Numbered from the stretch's first letter, positions 46,881 to 59,535 are shown. The stretch is 64,000 nucleotides of DNA from Apostichopus japonicus (GCF_037975245.1 NC_092570.1:17215918-17279917); one strand, 5' to 3'. The notes: generated by a model not told the origin, from the sequence alone. Numbers and translations: made by a program.

Positions 46881-49800
46881 GTAGGTATCTCTTAGCAATT
46901 AGCATGCTCTTCCAAACTACTGCCCTGTCAGTTATGTCCCCTCTAGAGGACAGAGATTGTTACTTCAGATGATTTTCTCATCTTTAATTTGTAGCAGTAA
47001 CTAATTGATAACAAACAATATTAATCAATAATAACTTTAATTTAATGACATAGCGACGATGTATCTGTGCAGCTATGTCTGCTGTGGAAAGAATGGTAGA
47101 GTTATGTGAAGTGTTGAAGTTTAATATGAAAGTAAGAGACTTTCTTTGGATATTTCATAAAGTTTCTTGTTTAATTAGTACATGAAACTTGCCTTAAAGT
47201 TTTCTAACCTCTGCCGGTGCAATTTGTTTTGTGAGAAAAAAAAAAACTTTCCAACCACAACTTCTAAGCAGTTTTGTTGTAGTGAATTTTCTCTCAACAT
47301 ATCACATGCTTAAGGGAAAGCTTGTGAGCTTGTTGCATTTCATGTCCAAATAAGTTTAAAATCTTAAGAAAGTCCTTACTTTTTCAATACATTATGAACA
47401 ATAAGTGTAATCCTATCACACTATCACAGCAGAGGGTACTAGCCTAGCCTATTCTGCATATATATACTAATCTCACTCTTGTGTGTTTTGAGTGTAAGTT
47501 TATGACATCACTCTGTATCAGTCAGTATCAAATCCATGCCTTAAATCCCACCAAGAGGTCTGTGTTGTTACAAGCACAAGTTTGATCCTAATTTAGCTAT
47601 GATCATTGTCTAGTTAATATGATAAATTTGTGTGTCCCACAAATTTAATGTCATGCATTAGTTTTTTGGGTGGCAAACCTGGTGAGAGTGTCAGTAGACT
47701 TAAGTAACAGGTAATATTATCAATTGTACCATCTTTCCTTTGTAATCTTTCTCAAAAGGAGAACAAGAAAATCTTGTATGTGTTTACTATAAGAGAGGGC
47801 GACATTCACTAAAGTGATTTTGTAGTGACGGATACAGAAGCATGTCTAGATGTTACCATTGTTCATGTTACCATGTAACATGTTACCATTGTTCAGTGGA
47901 AACTGCCTTGTTCAATTTTATGTCACCTTGAAAACTTGAGGAAAATGAACAAAACAAAATGATTGTCACAAAATTATCAAAAGCATGCAACCGGATATTC
48001 GGATTGAACAGTAAAAGCTGGAAATTGTCAATGTTAAATAATTTACAAAGATTTTAAGATCAAAATCTGTTCAAAACACAGACAAAAGTCACTAAGTTGC
48101 TTTAATAATCTCTCTGTCGGTACAGGGAGGAGGAGACTGATAAGGGATACAGGGTTACCTACTCTCATCTTTCATCATTTACTGTTTACCAATTTGAGGG
48201 TCTTTCAACAAAAAATAAAAATTTAAAAAAAAGTGGGGGGGGGGGAATTAAACTTGGGCACTAATACCTGTGTGACTTCTGGCCTATTTTTTTATGAGTG
48301 TCTCTGGAAGTCAGCGTAAAAAACTTTTTTGTACATAATATCAGCTACACTGATTACGTTTCCTCAAAAAAGATGCAATTTGTGACTACTGCTAGCCTTT
48401 AAACGAATCTTATCTTTGGCCTTGTGTGGCTCTCATTTAACAAGCTTGCTTCACTGTAGGCGACTTACCTTACACTATGAAGATATCGTCCTGCATATAT
48501 AAAATAAAAACACTTGATACCCTCTAGGTAAGCAATAACCCCAACTCGAAGATGTGAAGTCGGTATTGAAAAGACAAGCTTCACCAAAAATATATTCTTT
48601 ACTACCACACATTAATTATTGCCAAGAGTCAACACTTGCACAAAATTCTACTATTTGGTTTTGTGATGTTTCTTATAAAACAGCTTGAATGCTTCTGCTC
48701 TAGAAGTGTTTCCAACTGAAAGAGTTCCATGACCATGCCCACCATGAGTGGACCCACTATGTGTTGGCCCACCATGAGTGGACCCACATGGGTGGACCCA
48801 CATGGGCAAAGATTAGCTCTGTTAGCATTTATTAGGCTTGATAATACCAATTTATTTTCGGACACACGTGACACTCTTGAGTGGACCCGTCATGTGTTGC
48901 CCCACCATGAGTGGACCCAGCATGAATGGACCCACATGAGTGGACCCACATAGGCAAAGATTAGCTCTGCAAGCATTTATTAGGCTTGATAATATGGCTA
49001 TATTCCAGAACACACGTGACACTCTTGAGTGGACCCGTCATGTGTTGCCCCACCATGAGTGGACCCAGCATGAATGGACCCACATGAGTGGACCCACATA
49101 GGCAAAGATTAGCTCTGCAAGCATTTATTGGGCTTGATAATATGGCTATATTCCAGAACACACGTGACACTCTTGAGTGGACCCATCATGTGTTGGCCCA
49201 CCATGAGTGGACCCAGCACTGGCGGACCCACATAGGCAAAGATTAGCTCTGCAAGCATTTATTGGGCTTGGTAATAATACTGCGACATTTTTGGAATGCG
49301 ATAAACTCATCACAGATGTCAAGTATATCCGTCCTTTGTAAGCAATGGTTGCACAATCAGCCTTTTCTTTAAACCTGATTGGCTGAGCACCATTTTTCAT
49401 TTTCTAAGGATGATTTCAGCTTTAAGTGATTTGTTACTTTGATAAATATTTGAAGGCCAAACGGCAGTAAGGAAACCGATTACATCTGTGACTTCGTTAA
49501 TCACGTTCCTTGAACATCATCGATACAACAGGACAGACAATATGATAACCGTTCAAGCCAGAAGATTGTCAAAGATTTGCTTGATCGACTACAGCTTTTG
49601 AATCCCTTATAGAAGGATGAAATGGCCTTCAAATGCTCACGTACAACTCACTCCTGAGATGTTTCAGGTAACGGTTTCCTTTGAGTAAGTCGACATTGGT
49701 ATAAATATTAAAGGATTCTTGACTTTAATCATTCAGTCTGTTGCCTAAGGTGAAGAAAAGTAACCTTCCATTTTTCTTTGCAGTTTTTCTGTGTTTGTTT

Positions 49801-50210
49801 TTTCTTGACGTCGTAAAAGAGGAATTCTCAGTTGTACCGATTTCAACAAAGGACCTGCCTACAGACTATGGAGGATTTTTTTTCTTTTCTCTTCTTTTTC
49901 TGCCCTCTCTAATGTAATGCTCTGTCGTAACATTGCCGAAAAACATTAGCTGACTCATAGATATGGAAGTATCAGCAAGGAGAGAGAATCTTATCATCCT
50001 CATATGTCTAGGAAATGCATCCTTGCTGTGGATGTTTCTTGCCTCATCACATCTGCATCCTTGGGCATGTTCCCCCCCTCCCCCCCCCCCCTTACTATGC
50101 AGATCGATAGTTAGACATACAGAGGGGTAAAGTAAGGTAACTTGTTAACTTTGTGCATATTTGTGCATATGTCATTGTTGTTCTGTTCTCTTTATCTGTT
50201 GAAACTCTAG
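46881..50210 (+). other. CASK intron 10 (3330 bp)
   Basis: GTAGGT donor, AACTCTAG acceptor, phase 1. A composite minisatellite lies at 48729-49275; there is a poly-G patch at 48236-48244 and pyrimidine-rich sequence near 50070-50092. Vertebrate CASK isoforms can carry a very short extra exon between these two exons (LLAAER, as I recall); I saw no obvious equivalent, but an 18-base exon is easily missed by eye. Confidence 0.85.
48729..49275 (+). repeat. Composite minisatellite: CATGAGTGGACCCA within a 148-bp higher-order unit
   Basis: The anchor GCAAAGATTAGCTCTG occurs at 48806, 48954, 49102 and 49236 (spacing 148, 148, 134). Each higher-order unit contains several copies of a 14-base word CATGAGTGGACCCA and variants, followed by GCATTTATTAGGCTTGATAA and ACACACGTGACACTCTTGAG. 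The middle two units are almost identical, so homogenisation is recent. The Met-Ser-Gly-Pro-Thr open frames here are products of the repeat. Confidence 0.92.
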
Positions 50211-50332
50211 GAGCTGTGGCTCAAGTCTTGGATAGCTTGGAAGAGATTCAGTGTCTGACAGACTGCGATGAAAGAGACTTGGATTTCTTACACACGGTTT
50301 TTGAAGATAACCAGCTTCACTCATTACTGGAT
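50211..50332 (+). CDS. CASK: CASK exon 11: first L27 domain, N-terminal part
   Basis: Acceptor AACTCTAG, donor GTAAGT; enters in phase 1 and ends in phase 0. Two bases complete Gly, then 40 codons begin [20 protein letters not shown] and end [10 protein letters not shown]. This is the first helical half of the L27N domain, which in known CASK binds SAP97/Dlg-type partners. The rest (LYDKIN... in human) is encoded downstream and is absent from the window. The 3' half of this exon plus its donor is related to several decayed copies immediately downstream. Confidence 0.97.
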
Positions 50333-50449
50333 GTAAGTAAAAATTTTGGTTTTTCAGATAGGGGTGGGAGGGCAAGTGCGGATGGGGCGAGGTGGAGGGT
50401 GATGGGAAGTGGTGGGGATGGGCGGGACGAGAGGTTAGTGACAAATTCG

Positions 50450-51045
50450 TACGGTTTGGCCGAAGGTGACGAAGAGAGCAAACACATGGTTTTGGAGGTT
50501 AACTAGTTGTACTCATGGATGGATGAAGTTAGAGTGCAGTTTGAGGGTTCAGAGGTGAGGAGAGTGTAGGGTAGGGTAGGGTAGGGTGGTAGTCAGGGTG
50601 GACACTGGAGGGTTCAGAGGTTCAATTAAAATTTGACTGTTTACCACGAAAGAGACTTGGATTTTGTTTTACACATTTTATGGATACCAAGCTGGAGGTG
50701 GGGAGAAGCTGGGTGTGAAGGGTGATGGTAGGGGTGGGCATGTGCGGGATGAGAGTTAAATATCAAATTTGCAAGGTTTGACTGATTGCGACAAAAGAGA
50801 GTTGGTCTGGCGATGAAATTGAGAACACAGGATGTTTGACTGTAACCAGTTGTACTCATCGATGGAGGTAAGTAGACTCTAGTGTTGGGGTTTAGATGTT
50901 AGGAGATGGACGGCGGATTGTGCGAATAGGGGAGTTTTGAGTTTCAGTAAATATTTGTAAGGTTTTGACTGTTTACCACAAAAGAGGCTTGGATTTTAAG
51001 CACTTCGTCTGAGAACAACTTAGCTGCACTTGTTATTGGATCCAT
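50450..51045 (+). repeat. Decayed tandem copies of the exon 11 3' half and donor region
   Basis: Four partial copies follow the true exon, roughly 50450-50535, 50633-50700, 50779-50873 and 50965-51045. Exon words ACGAAAGAGACTTGGATTTT (50645-50664), ACTGATTGCGACAAAAGAGA (50781-50800) and ACAAAAGAGGCTTGGATTTT match the exon's GACTGCGATGAAAGAGACTT and following bases. AACTAGTTGTACTCATGGAT and AACCAGTTGTACTCATCGAT match the exon end AACCAGCTTCACTCATTACT. Flanking intron sequence is duplicated too: GGGTGATGGGAAGTGGTGGG (50398-50417) against GGGTGATGGTAGGGGTGGGC. The copies contain stops or frame shifts and are non-functional. Spacing is about 150-200 bases. Confidence 0.75.
50565..50591 (+). repeat. 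GTAGG short tandem repeat, quadruplex-prone
   Basis: Five successive TAGGG units (GTAGGGTAGGGTAGGG and on). It has four or more G-triplets in a row on the plus strand, so it could form a G-quadruplex in the CASK transcript. It resembles telomeric TTAGGG but lacks one T per unit. Confidence 0.8.
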
Positions 51046-54008
51046 CAACTTGGACATAAGTTTTAGAGTTAGAGACTGGAAGATGTTAGGGTAGCAGTGG
51101 GCCTGGATGGGAGAGGGGGTTAATGGTGGGGAGTGGGTTAATGGTGGGGAGTGGGAATGAGAGGAGGCTTCTGTTGGTTAGCAATCAGATTTGAGCTACT
51201 GTATGCTGACTGTTAGCTTGTTGCAGTTTGGTATTTGGAGTTTCATACAAATGGGGGAAGGTCCAACATCTGAAGTTTTACTGCAAATGCATACACTGTT
51301 ACCATAACATTACAGCCAGTTTTCATTGTAAGAGAAGGACTGGATGAAAGAAAGGGTTTGTAGGATGGCTGATATTGGAGAAGAGAATTTCTTGATGAAA
51401 GAGAAGGATTTGTGAACACATAGTAGAACATTCACTCACATTGGAAGGTAGTTACTTTTCAGTGTTAAGTTTCTGTTGACCTGTATCAGTTAATAATTTT
51501 TTTTTAATAAACTATCAACATTATTTGTGCGTTCGGTGCTTTTTTGCACGTCTTTTATAGACATAGAAAAGGTTACTTACTGAATCTCTCCAAGTTTCAT
51601 ATTTTACTTTGAAATGCAGGTTTTAATCGATTCAAGTTTGAGAAGTGAATATTTTTTTTGGAAATCTTCAAGATTTCTAAGCCATTCTTGAGGGATTCTC
51701 AAAATGCTTGAAGATGTCACGGTAGTCACATGTAAAGTCACATGATCGGCAGATGCCCTCGCTCAAGCCCTGCGCACCCAGGCTCTGTATCCCAAACAAG
51801 GTTTTCTAAGATCCTAAATAAGGTATCTCAACTTTGTGGAAGCATTTGAATATGTTCTTGTATCAGTCATCAATGCATGCTTATGAAAGCACAGCAATAC
51901 ATTGATGGGTACTGCAAGAATTTGTTACACTTTTACCGAGCGTCGATAGTCTGTTAATTGTAATGTCACCGTGTGTAATCAAAGCTCAAACTAAATCTAC
52001 AGGCTGTGTTTGACAAGACAGCCATTTGCAGTGTGTGGGTGGTTTCTACCACCGTAATATATGTACTTTTCAAGGTAAACTGTCTCACAGTAATGTCAAC
52101 ATATGCTTTTCCAAGGACAGTTCTGTGTAATTCTTGTTTTGTTAATTGCACTGTAATGTTTTGGTCTAGTCCAGAGGCAATGGTAATAGTCTGACTTGTA
52201 AATGAAAACTGTACCGTCGCATTCAGATAATTGCTATTGTCTTGACTATTGCAACATTTTCGGGCTGCAACATACCTGCAGCCAGGCTGGGAAAGACATA
52301 ATCATTTGTGCTGTGCAGTTTCACAGAATAGACACTGAATCATCCTGGGTGCCTAAGAAGTATTTGTAATCAACTCCAGTTGGTTAATAATAGTCTACTG
52401 CCCTCTATTTACTTTGTACTGTTAGGATAATGACATTTCTGTCTACTGCCATCTGTCTGTCTTTTGAATACAGCTAACCAGATCAAAAGATATTTTAAAC
52501 TCGATGCTAAATGATACATGTTGTGACAATTTTTATTTATGTGAAATATATTAATATTGCACTATTAGGACATTGAATAGTGCAAAAATAAAATGTAAGA
52601 CAAGTAATAAATTAACTTTAATATGGAAGAAGTCTGTCATTTAACAGAATAAATCAGACACCATCTCGAGTGCTTCATCGTATTTTCCAAGAGATTTTGT
52701 AGTTAACATTTGATTTCCCTGTTTCTGATTGATCAAACTTTTCCTGTGAAAGCAGCTCATAAAATGTGGATCGTGCTTTTTCGATATATCTAACAAAGTG
52801 ATGAAATTCAGCTTACTTCAAGACACCCAACAGATTCTTTAATAATGGCAATAGTTCTTAGAAATTTTTCACCATATTACAATCACCTTGAAGCATCAAG
52901 GGAAAATTTAATTTTCAACTTAGTAAAAAGAGGTGTGTCTCTGGTGTATCTCTTAAAAGTTTTTAATGTTGTGTGTTATTCTGGTGACAAGACGGTGTTC
53001 CAGAGCATTGGCAGAGCAGTGTGGTGTGGACGTAGTGTCTGTTGACGTTGGGCGTAGTTCTTCTAGGCTGTTATAGATATTAAAGTTCTGTGAGGACGGT
53101 AACTGTTCTGGCATAGAGCTCCATTTAATTTATTTTAGCGCTGACACAGTTAATTGTAAGGGACCTTAATTCCTTGTACATTTGAGCTTGTCGAAGCACC
53201 AAATCTGGCAAATAATATCGGACGTATTATCTGAAAATAAAGTCGGTCGTTTTGTTGCGAAACTAGATCACCTCAGACTAACAGAAAAAAAAACACTTGA
53301 ACAGAATGTTTTTCCCTGTTCCTGTCTATACACTCTGGCTCCTACAAATCTTATCCTAAATTTAGATTTAATAAATATTTGATATCTGATGCTGGAATAT
53401 GACTTTAATGGCACTTTGAATCATGTCTTCCCATTTATTCACATGTGAGGGAAAATGGCAGATTCCCATAGGTAAATCCCAAAACATTTAAGATTTAAGG
53501 GGAAAAAAGAGGATTTTGTCAGCCTTTGGGCAAGGTAAAAGTCTCCACAGCTTTCTTCTGTGAATACGAAAAACATGAAACATTTAATGTCTGCTTTAGG
53601 AATAAAAAACCAATCTACTGATCTATAAAAAAGATGAATCCATTCCCTTTGGCCTTGGAAGGGAATGAATTACATTTTCTAGATTAATACCACTGGATAG
53701 AAGTAATTGACCTTAATCTCGGGGAGGGAGAGAGAGAGAGAGGGGGGATTAGCCTGAAGGTATTACTCTAGGGGAAGGACTTAATTGATGTATTTCTGCT
53801 TATTGTCTTATCATCATGCTCCTCCTCCTCCTATGTCACTTTTTTACCTTCTGAAGATTCTGAAACATTCAGAAAGAGAGAAACGGAGATGATTGGAAAG
53901 ACTGATGAAGGTAATCAAGGAAAAGGAGTTTGGGACTCGGGCAAATACCTAGAAAACCCTTAAGTGATTAAGTGAGGAGCGAGTAGGTAGGCTTGTGTCT
54001 GTGATGCA

Positions 54009-54860
54009 TCTTAATTAGATAGCCTAGAATGTGAATCTTAATGTTGGAATGTACTGTAAATAGGCCATGTTTGATCAGTGGAGAAAGAGGGGAATTTCAT
54101 TAATGATACCACAATGCTAGTAGCGCTCTGCATAAATTGTCGTAAATCTGTCGTTATTTTATGTATCGTTTTGGAATTTTACGTGTACTCCTGGAGCACC
54201 TACCATTTGGGATGTGGAAGGATAGGTAGATGGGGTATTATTTCAGTATTGATATATATGGTAAGTCGATATTTTCAGGGATAAGTTATAGTGTGTTAGT
54301 TGAAACTTAATCAGATACCTTGAAATGTGGAGCAAGTGGAAGGGCTAACGTATCGGTATGTTGAAGAAGTTCTTGGTTTATCACTGATGACTTGTTGAAA
54401 GGATAGTTTTAGGAAAAATTATTGCAATGTGCTAGTCACATCTTTATCAGATACCCTGGAAAGTGAAGTGCATAATTCTTCTGATATGGTACGTGTCCGG
54501 AAGAGGAAATAGTAAACCTTTTCAGTATAGACCAATCTCGAAATGGATCCTTTTCATTTAAAACCACTTTAACTTGTTATTTGCTGTTAGTTGGATACCT
54601 CAGAGAGTGAACATAAGTATATTAATAGTCTTGTATCTGGGAGAAGAAATACTTATTACCTCAGTTCGTGGAAGTTTGCTGAACGATTGTTTTCAGTTTG
54701 AGTTCATTTTCTCTATTTATCCTCGTTTGAGGTACAAGAGACTTAAAGAAGAGTAACGATAAACATGAAGTAACAACTTAATTAATCAAGCTGAAAAAGA
54801 AAGGGGTAATTGTAACTGGTTCATCGTTAGATACACTGAAAGGTGAAGTCCTCCTTAATC
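54009..54860 (+). repeat. Old, decayed tandem array of a roughly 140-bp unit
   Basis: Five related words occur in order: CTTAATTAGATAGCCTAGAA (54009), CTTAATCAGATACCTTGAAA (54306), CTTTATCAGATACCCTGGAA (54441), GTTAGTTGGATACCTCAGAG (54587) and TCGTTAGATACACTGAAAGG (54823), each followed by a GTGAA-like word and usually a TTAAT. Spacing is about 140 or multiples. Similarity is limited to the core, so the units are heavily diverged. Confidence 0.5.
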
Positions 54861-57800
54861 TATTTTTATGACTTGGATCTATGTTCGACGTCTCGCTCAT
54901 ACATGTATACTCTCGGCTGCTACCGGCTGGATTTTGACAAGATAACGGAAACTAGAATTATTGCTTGATGTGCGTGTTTGTATTTTGATATCTATCGCGA
55001 TAGTTTCCCCATATCCCATGTGAACGATTTATTGCCATCTTTAAAATATGAGGCACAGAGGTAACCAAATCCGAGAGAGTATCTTTGTCATATTTTATTT
55101 AATGCTTTCTGAGAACCGAGCGAAGCGAGTTGCCAGGTATATCTCATGGTTTGCTCCAGGCTGTTTGAAGTAATAGGAAAGTGAATATCTATGGCAGGAG
55201 ATTAAAGCAGTTTTGTGAGTTGGTATTTGATGGATTCTTAAAAATGCTATTCCATTACTAAAAATTATCGTAGTTACATGGTGTATTTCTTAGGTGGACT
55301 AGTTTAAGTTTTCATTCTGAAATATTGGAGTTAAAAAAGATATTTTGAAATTTTGCTGTTTAAATATGTGATTAAATACTAGCATGAAAAGTCCCTGGGT
55401 GACAATTTAGAGAAGCAACTCATAATTGTGAATTCATAACTCATCAGCAACCGTTTATTGAAAAATCTTGGAGAAAGCCTCCCGCCCACCCCCCACCCTT
55501 TTAATTAAAGTTAAATCCTGTATGGAATAATAATTGGTATGTTTTGATTAACAAAAATTTATCGCAGACATTCATATGCAAAATGCTACTTTAAACCAGT
55601 TTGTCTATACAGTACAGCTGCATAGCTTTGATTAATGTTAAATCTTTGTATCTATACATCTCTCTGAATGGCTTTTGGAGATCTGAGTCAGTTCGGAATC
55701 CCTAAGCAATGTGTGTGTCAAGTAATGTATACTGCAGCTGCCTTAGTGTGGTTTGATAGTTAATGAAAGGAATAGGCCCTTTCAAACCTAGGTTATTTTG
55801 CCATGATTTGGGTATATTGTTGCAACTGTTTGATATGGGAATTCCATATTAACAATTTAGTTCTTTAGATTAACTAACCATGTTTTTACATTACATCATT
55901 AAAAAAAAATTAAACATCTGAAATTTTGAGGAAGAAAAATTCTTGATTTGCTGTTACATATGTGGTTTATTCTACTCTTAATAAATGTCTGGGCGATAAA
56001 GTTACCAAGATAAGATGGCATGCTAATTAATGTGTCGTTTTTTTAACCATGCAGTGTTTTTATTATTATAAATATGTAAAGCGACATCACTAAGTTACTC
56101 TCTCTCTCATTTTACCTTCCTCCTGTATGAAAAGAAAAACTAGAAGGATAGTGTCTCAGTTTGATTCATAAAAATATTTATTCTTTCTTTTTCATTTATT
56201 TTATTTTTTTCCCCCGTTTTGAAAAATCTGCAGGCTGCTCTAGGCTCTATAATGTGTGGAGTGTCGTCTTACACTGTAATGTTATGCTAGTCAAATTAGC
56301 GCTGACTATTTTCATAACTGTTCTCAGCTCGTAAACGATTTTCTCTAACAACGACCGAAACCTCATTGATGTTCTGTCTAGTACTAATAACACAACCGGA
56401 TTTTTAATTGCCGGCTACAATAGCATCTCGAGCATTCTCTACCGCCGAAGTTGTGATTAATTGATACGTACGAGAGCCATTTTTCAATCTGAAGTGTCTC
56501 GTCTAATGAGGAGGGATTCCTGGAGGTGTTTTTGTTACTGGATTTTTGTCCTGTTAGGTTTAGTTTAAGAGATTACGTTTTGTTTTCTATTTCCTATACA
56601 AGTAAGTAACATTCATGGAATGAAACAGGGGCGGCGGGGGGGGGGGGGTTGGGAGGGGGAGGAAGGATATGTCAAGAAATCATGTAAATGATTGATTTGT
56701 TTGGTTAGTTGTATATATATCTTACACAGTAACATTACCCTGTGTGGTTGTTGACATTTCGAGGCATCTACTCCGTATTGAAATCTGCTGGGTTTTGGGC
56801 GTTTCCAATAGTCTGTAGCCGCCGATTTGCAATTGAATCTACACAAGAATATACAATTATTAATTACAGTTATAAATTTGCATAATTTTATTGCTATGGA
56901 TGGGAAAAAATCATGAGTATGTATGCTTCTCTGCGAACGCAACATTTAATGCTAGATTCTGGGAATGTTATCTAACAACCTCATTTTCAGCATTGGCTCA
57001 ATACTGTTCAATACAGTTTTTCCCCTGTCTGAATAGAATGCTACCAATTATCACCAAATTCGCTTCAATTTTCAATAATTCAAATATGTATTAAGGAGGA
57101 TAACATTTAAGAGCACAATATTTTATAAAAAATTAAGAAGAAAAAAAATGATGCTTGGCTGGTTGCATTGTTGTTACTATGAATTTGTTATATCACATGA
57201 TTGATGGCTTGTCTGCTATAAACACAAAATTTTTCAAAACTCCAGGGGTCTGTTTATCTACCAATTTCATTTCAAACATTTGCTTACAACCATTATACCT
57301 GATTTTCTTGTGCTAATAGAATGCTTCTGGTTTTTGACAAACTTCAAATCCATTTAAAAAATGTCCATATCAAATATGTTAAGGAGAAAACGTAATGAGA
57401 TTTAAGAATAAAAAAAGGCTTTTCTGGTTTGCTTGAATTTGATTAATGATAATGGCAAAATCATTTCAGACGCTCCGGCAGATTTTTTTTCTGAGCCTCA
57501 ATGCATTTATTCATTATGTCACTGATTAATGTTTGTAATTGGAGATAATCCAAGTTTTTTCTGTTTAAATCTTTCCTTTTTTTTAAACAGTAATTTTAAT
57601 GCAAATTATTAAAGTAGGAGCTTAAATAATTCAAGTATGATAATGATGAATTGTCTGGAATATTTTAAATTATGTAAGGGTAGATTCAAAAATGTTTACC
57701 TCAAGAGAATATAGAATAAACCAAAAAACACTGTGACATTTCCCAACAACATTCCAAATATGACCATATGGTAAATATTGCCTGATGCTTAATCTTAGGT

Positions 57801-59280
57801 TATGGAACAAGCCCCTAAGACTTCTTGAATAACACCCTTAGCAACCGCACAGGGACACTATTAAATAACATTCATGTGTAATATACAGAGAGAGCCCAGT
57901 GTAGTTCTGTTTGTGGCATACAGGGAATCTTCACATTGAATTAACCAAAAGGTAGGAAAATCTTCATTTATTTTTTTATTTTTTTTAGTTTTCAGTATTA
58001 CAATTTACTTAACAAGATAATTTTGGTTGATTGCTAAGTAGTTTATTAATAGTCCATCGCAAAACTGGATTGGCAGGGTGTCCATACGGCTAAAGATTGG
58101 TAGAGTTTTGATCATTTGATTTTAATTAAAGCAAATCATTTTAGTTAAATAATGGATATTAATCAAAATGATTCTTTTGTCTTGTTTCAAACTATTGGGT
58201 GACATGAAGTACAGTGTTTATAAATCAAGAGCATGTCCTTGTTGGATTCTTCGTCTGTTTTTCTCAGTAATACATTGGTGGCCATCTTTGCTCGCAGTCA
58301 TGAGTAAGTAGGTCTGGTATTTACATACAATAGTGAAGAAATGCTGCACAAAGTTGCGACGACAACATCTGGGCAACTTTGCCCCAATGAAAGAAAGATG
58401 AAAGAAGTGGTCAGCAAAATGATCAGAAATTTTTCGTCTCTCGATTAGTTTCCCCGCCGTGAAACATTCAAGTGAGTAACATAATTCTTTCCAACGTCGA
58501 AGAGTAGTTATAGAGGAACATCATCTTCGATAGCTGATATTTGTTAAGACGGCCTTAAAGAGCCTTAAGATATATTCTTTGGAGTCATTGTTTAAAAAGA
58601 TCATGATAATAGAATTACCTTCAATTTAAGTTTGCTAGAAAAGTTTTTGACACCTCCAAGTTATTTAATCCCTGACATTAGGGAGTCCTAAATTAATACA
58701 CCATTAACATATTTCTCTATAAAGAAGGAATGTGCTAATTTGGGGGGGGGGGATAACCATAAAAGTTTTGGTTGAAATTTAAATTTGATTTGTCACTTTA
58801 ACTTAACTATCCTAACCTGTTTGTGGGTATTGCTAAGGAGCCTATTAAGTTGAAGGTATGTTAAGTGACAAAATGTTAACCTTACAATGTAACCCAAACC
58901 AAAGAAGATCTGAAACATGTAATTTCATCAGGCTGCCTACCCAGTTTGATTCCTACCCATCAGATTCATTTAGCCACTCCAAAACTGGAATGTTTGAACC
59001 CCCTGAACCGGGAGGTGCTAGCAATAAATAGTATAAATTGATCGATGTATTCTTTTCTCGGGTAGTGTCCTGCCAGTGTTTTGACACTTGTCCTCCTGCC
59101 GTGATGCTGTAAAATACCTATTAGTCACGTCAAGCTGTGAGGGGGCAGGGGGGGGGTTTAATACATCAACTTCTCTGTGGTCCAGCAAGAGGAAAGGATT
59201 TGTTAATTTAGGGCATTCCTGATCTCTCGACTGAAGGCACCAGCCTCCAATGTATTCTTGCCTTTGGCAATGGTTTTGTC

Positions 59281-59535
59281 AGGGTATTTTTTTTGTTGCT
59301 TCTTTTCACGGTGACTGATGTCACAAGTTTGTAGTCTCTTTCGATGGAGAACTATTTTGTCTCTCAGTTCTGGTGACTAGGAGAACCAGTTTTATATTTT
59401 CTTGGTGTGTCAATCATCTCCTTTAAGTAGGTATCGGTGTCACCGGTGTTAGTTTTGTATTACGGTAAGGAGCTATCCTGTCCCTCTTTATGTCGTGACT
59501 GATGGCATCGGTTTACAGTTTGCCTTCACTTCATG
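59281..59535 (+). repeat. Diverged repeats of GTGACTGATG(T/G)CA
   Basis: CGGTGACTGATGTCACAAG at 59309 and CGTGACTGATGGCATCGG at 59493 share a core and similar flanks (GTTT-TAGT/ACAGTTT); a weaker match is GTATCGGTGTCACCGGTG near 59431. A related GTGACTGATGAGGTCAG occurs at 59940. Probably another eroded local array. Confidence 0.35.

Larger units (their letters stand above)
24475..50332 (+). other. CASK: CASK gene, partial (exons 2-11 of the coding region)
   Basis: Ten exons on the plus strand join in frame into 361 residues that read as CASK from the glycine-rich loop of the CaMK-like domain to the middle of the first L27 domain. CASK is a membrane-associated guanylate kinase scaffold at cell junctions and synapses; in known animals it binds neurexin/syndecan tails through PDZ and Mint/Veli/SAP97 partners through the kinase and L27 domains. 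All junctions have GT donors and AG acceptors, and the phases match throughout (introns after exons 2-11: 1,2,2,0,1,0,0,0,1,0). The catalytic loop reads HRDIKPHC and the metal-binding motif reads GFG, both characteristic of CASK rather than of CaMKII. Neither the first coding exon (about 20 residues plus UTR) nor the second half of L27, PDZ, SH3 and GK exons is visible. Identity is based on recognised protein similarity; no database search was run. Confidence 0.96.

Noticed and set aside
48729-49275. CRISPR-like spacing of repeats
   Set aside because: The repeats are a eukaryotic minisatellite with related, not unique, intervening sequence, in an intron of an animal gene.
48629-49400. Several open frames encoding repeated Met-Ser-Gly-Pro-Thr or Gly-Pro-Leu-Met-Val-Gly
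   Set aside because: These are translations of the intron 10 minisatellite in different frames.
56128-56150. CTGTATGAAAAG as a possible exon 12 start (Leu-Tyr-Glu-Lys, like the LYDK of L27)
   Set aside because: No AG acceptor precedes it, and a stop follows after three more codons; no further L27 similarity.
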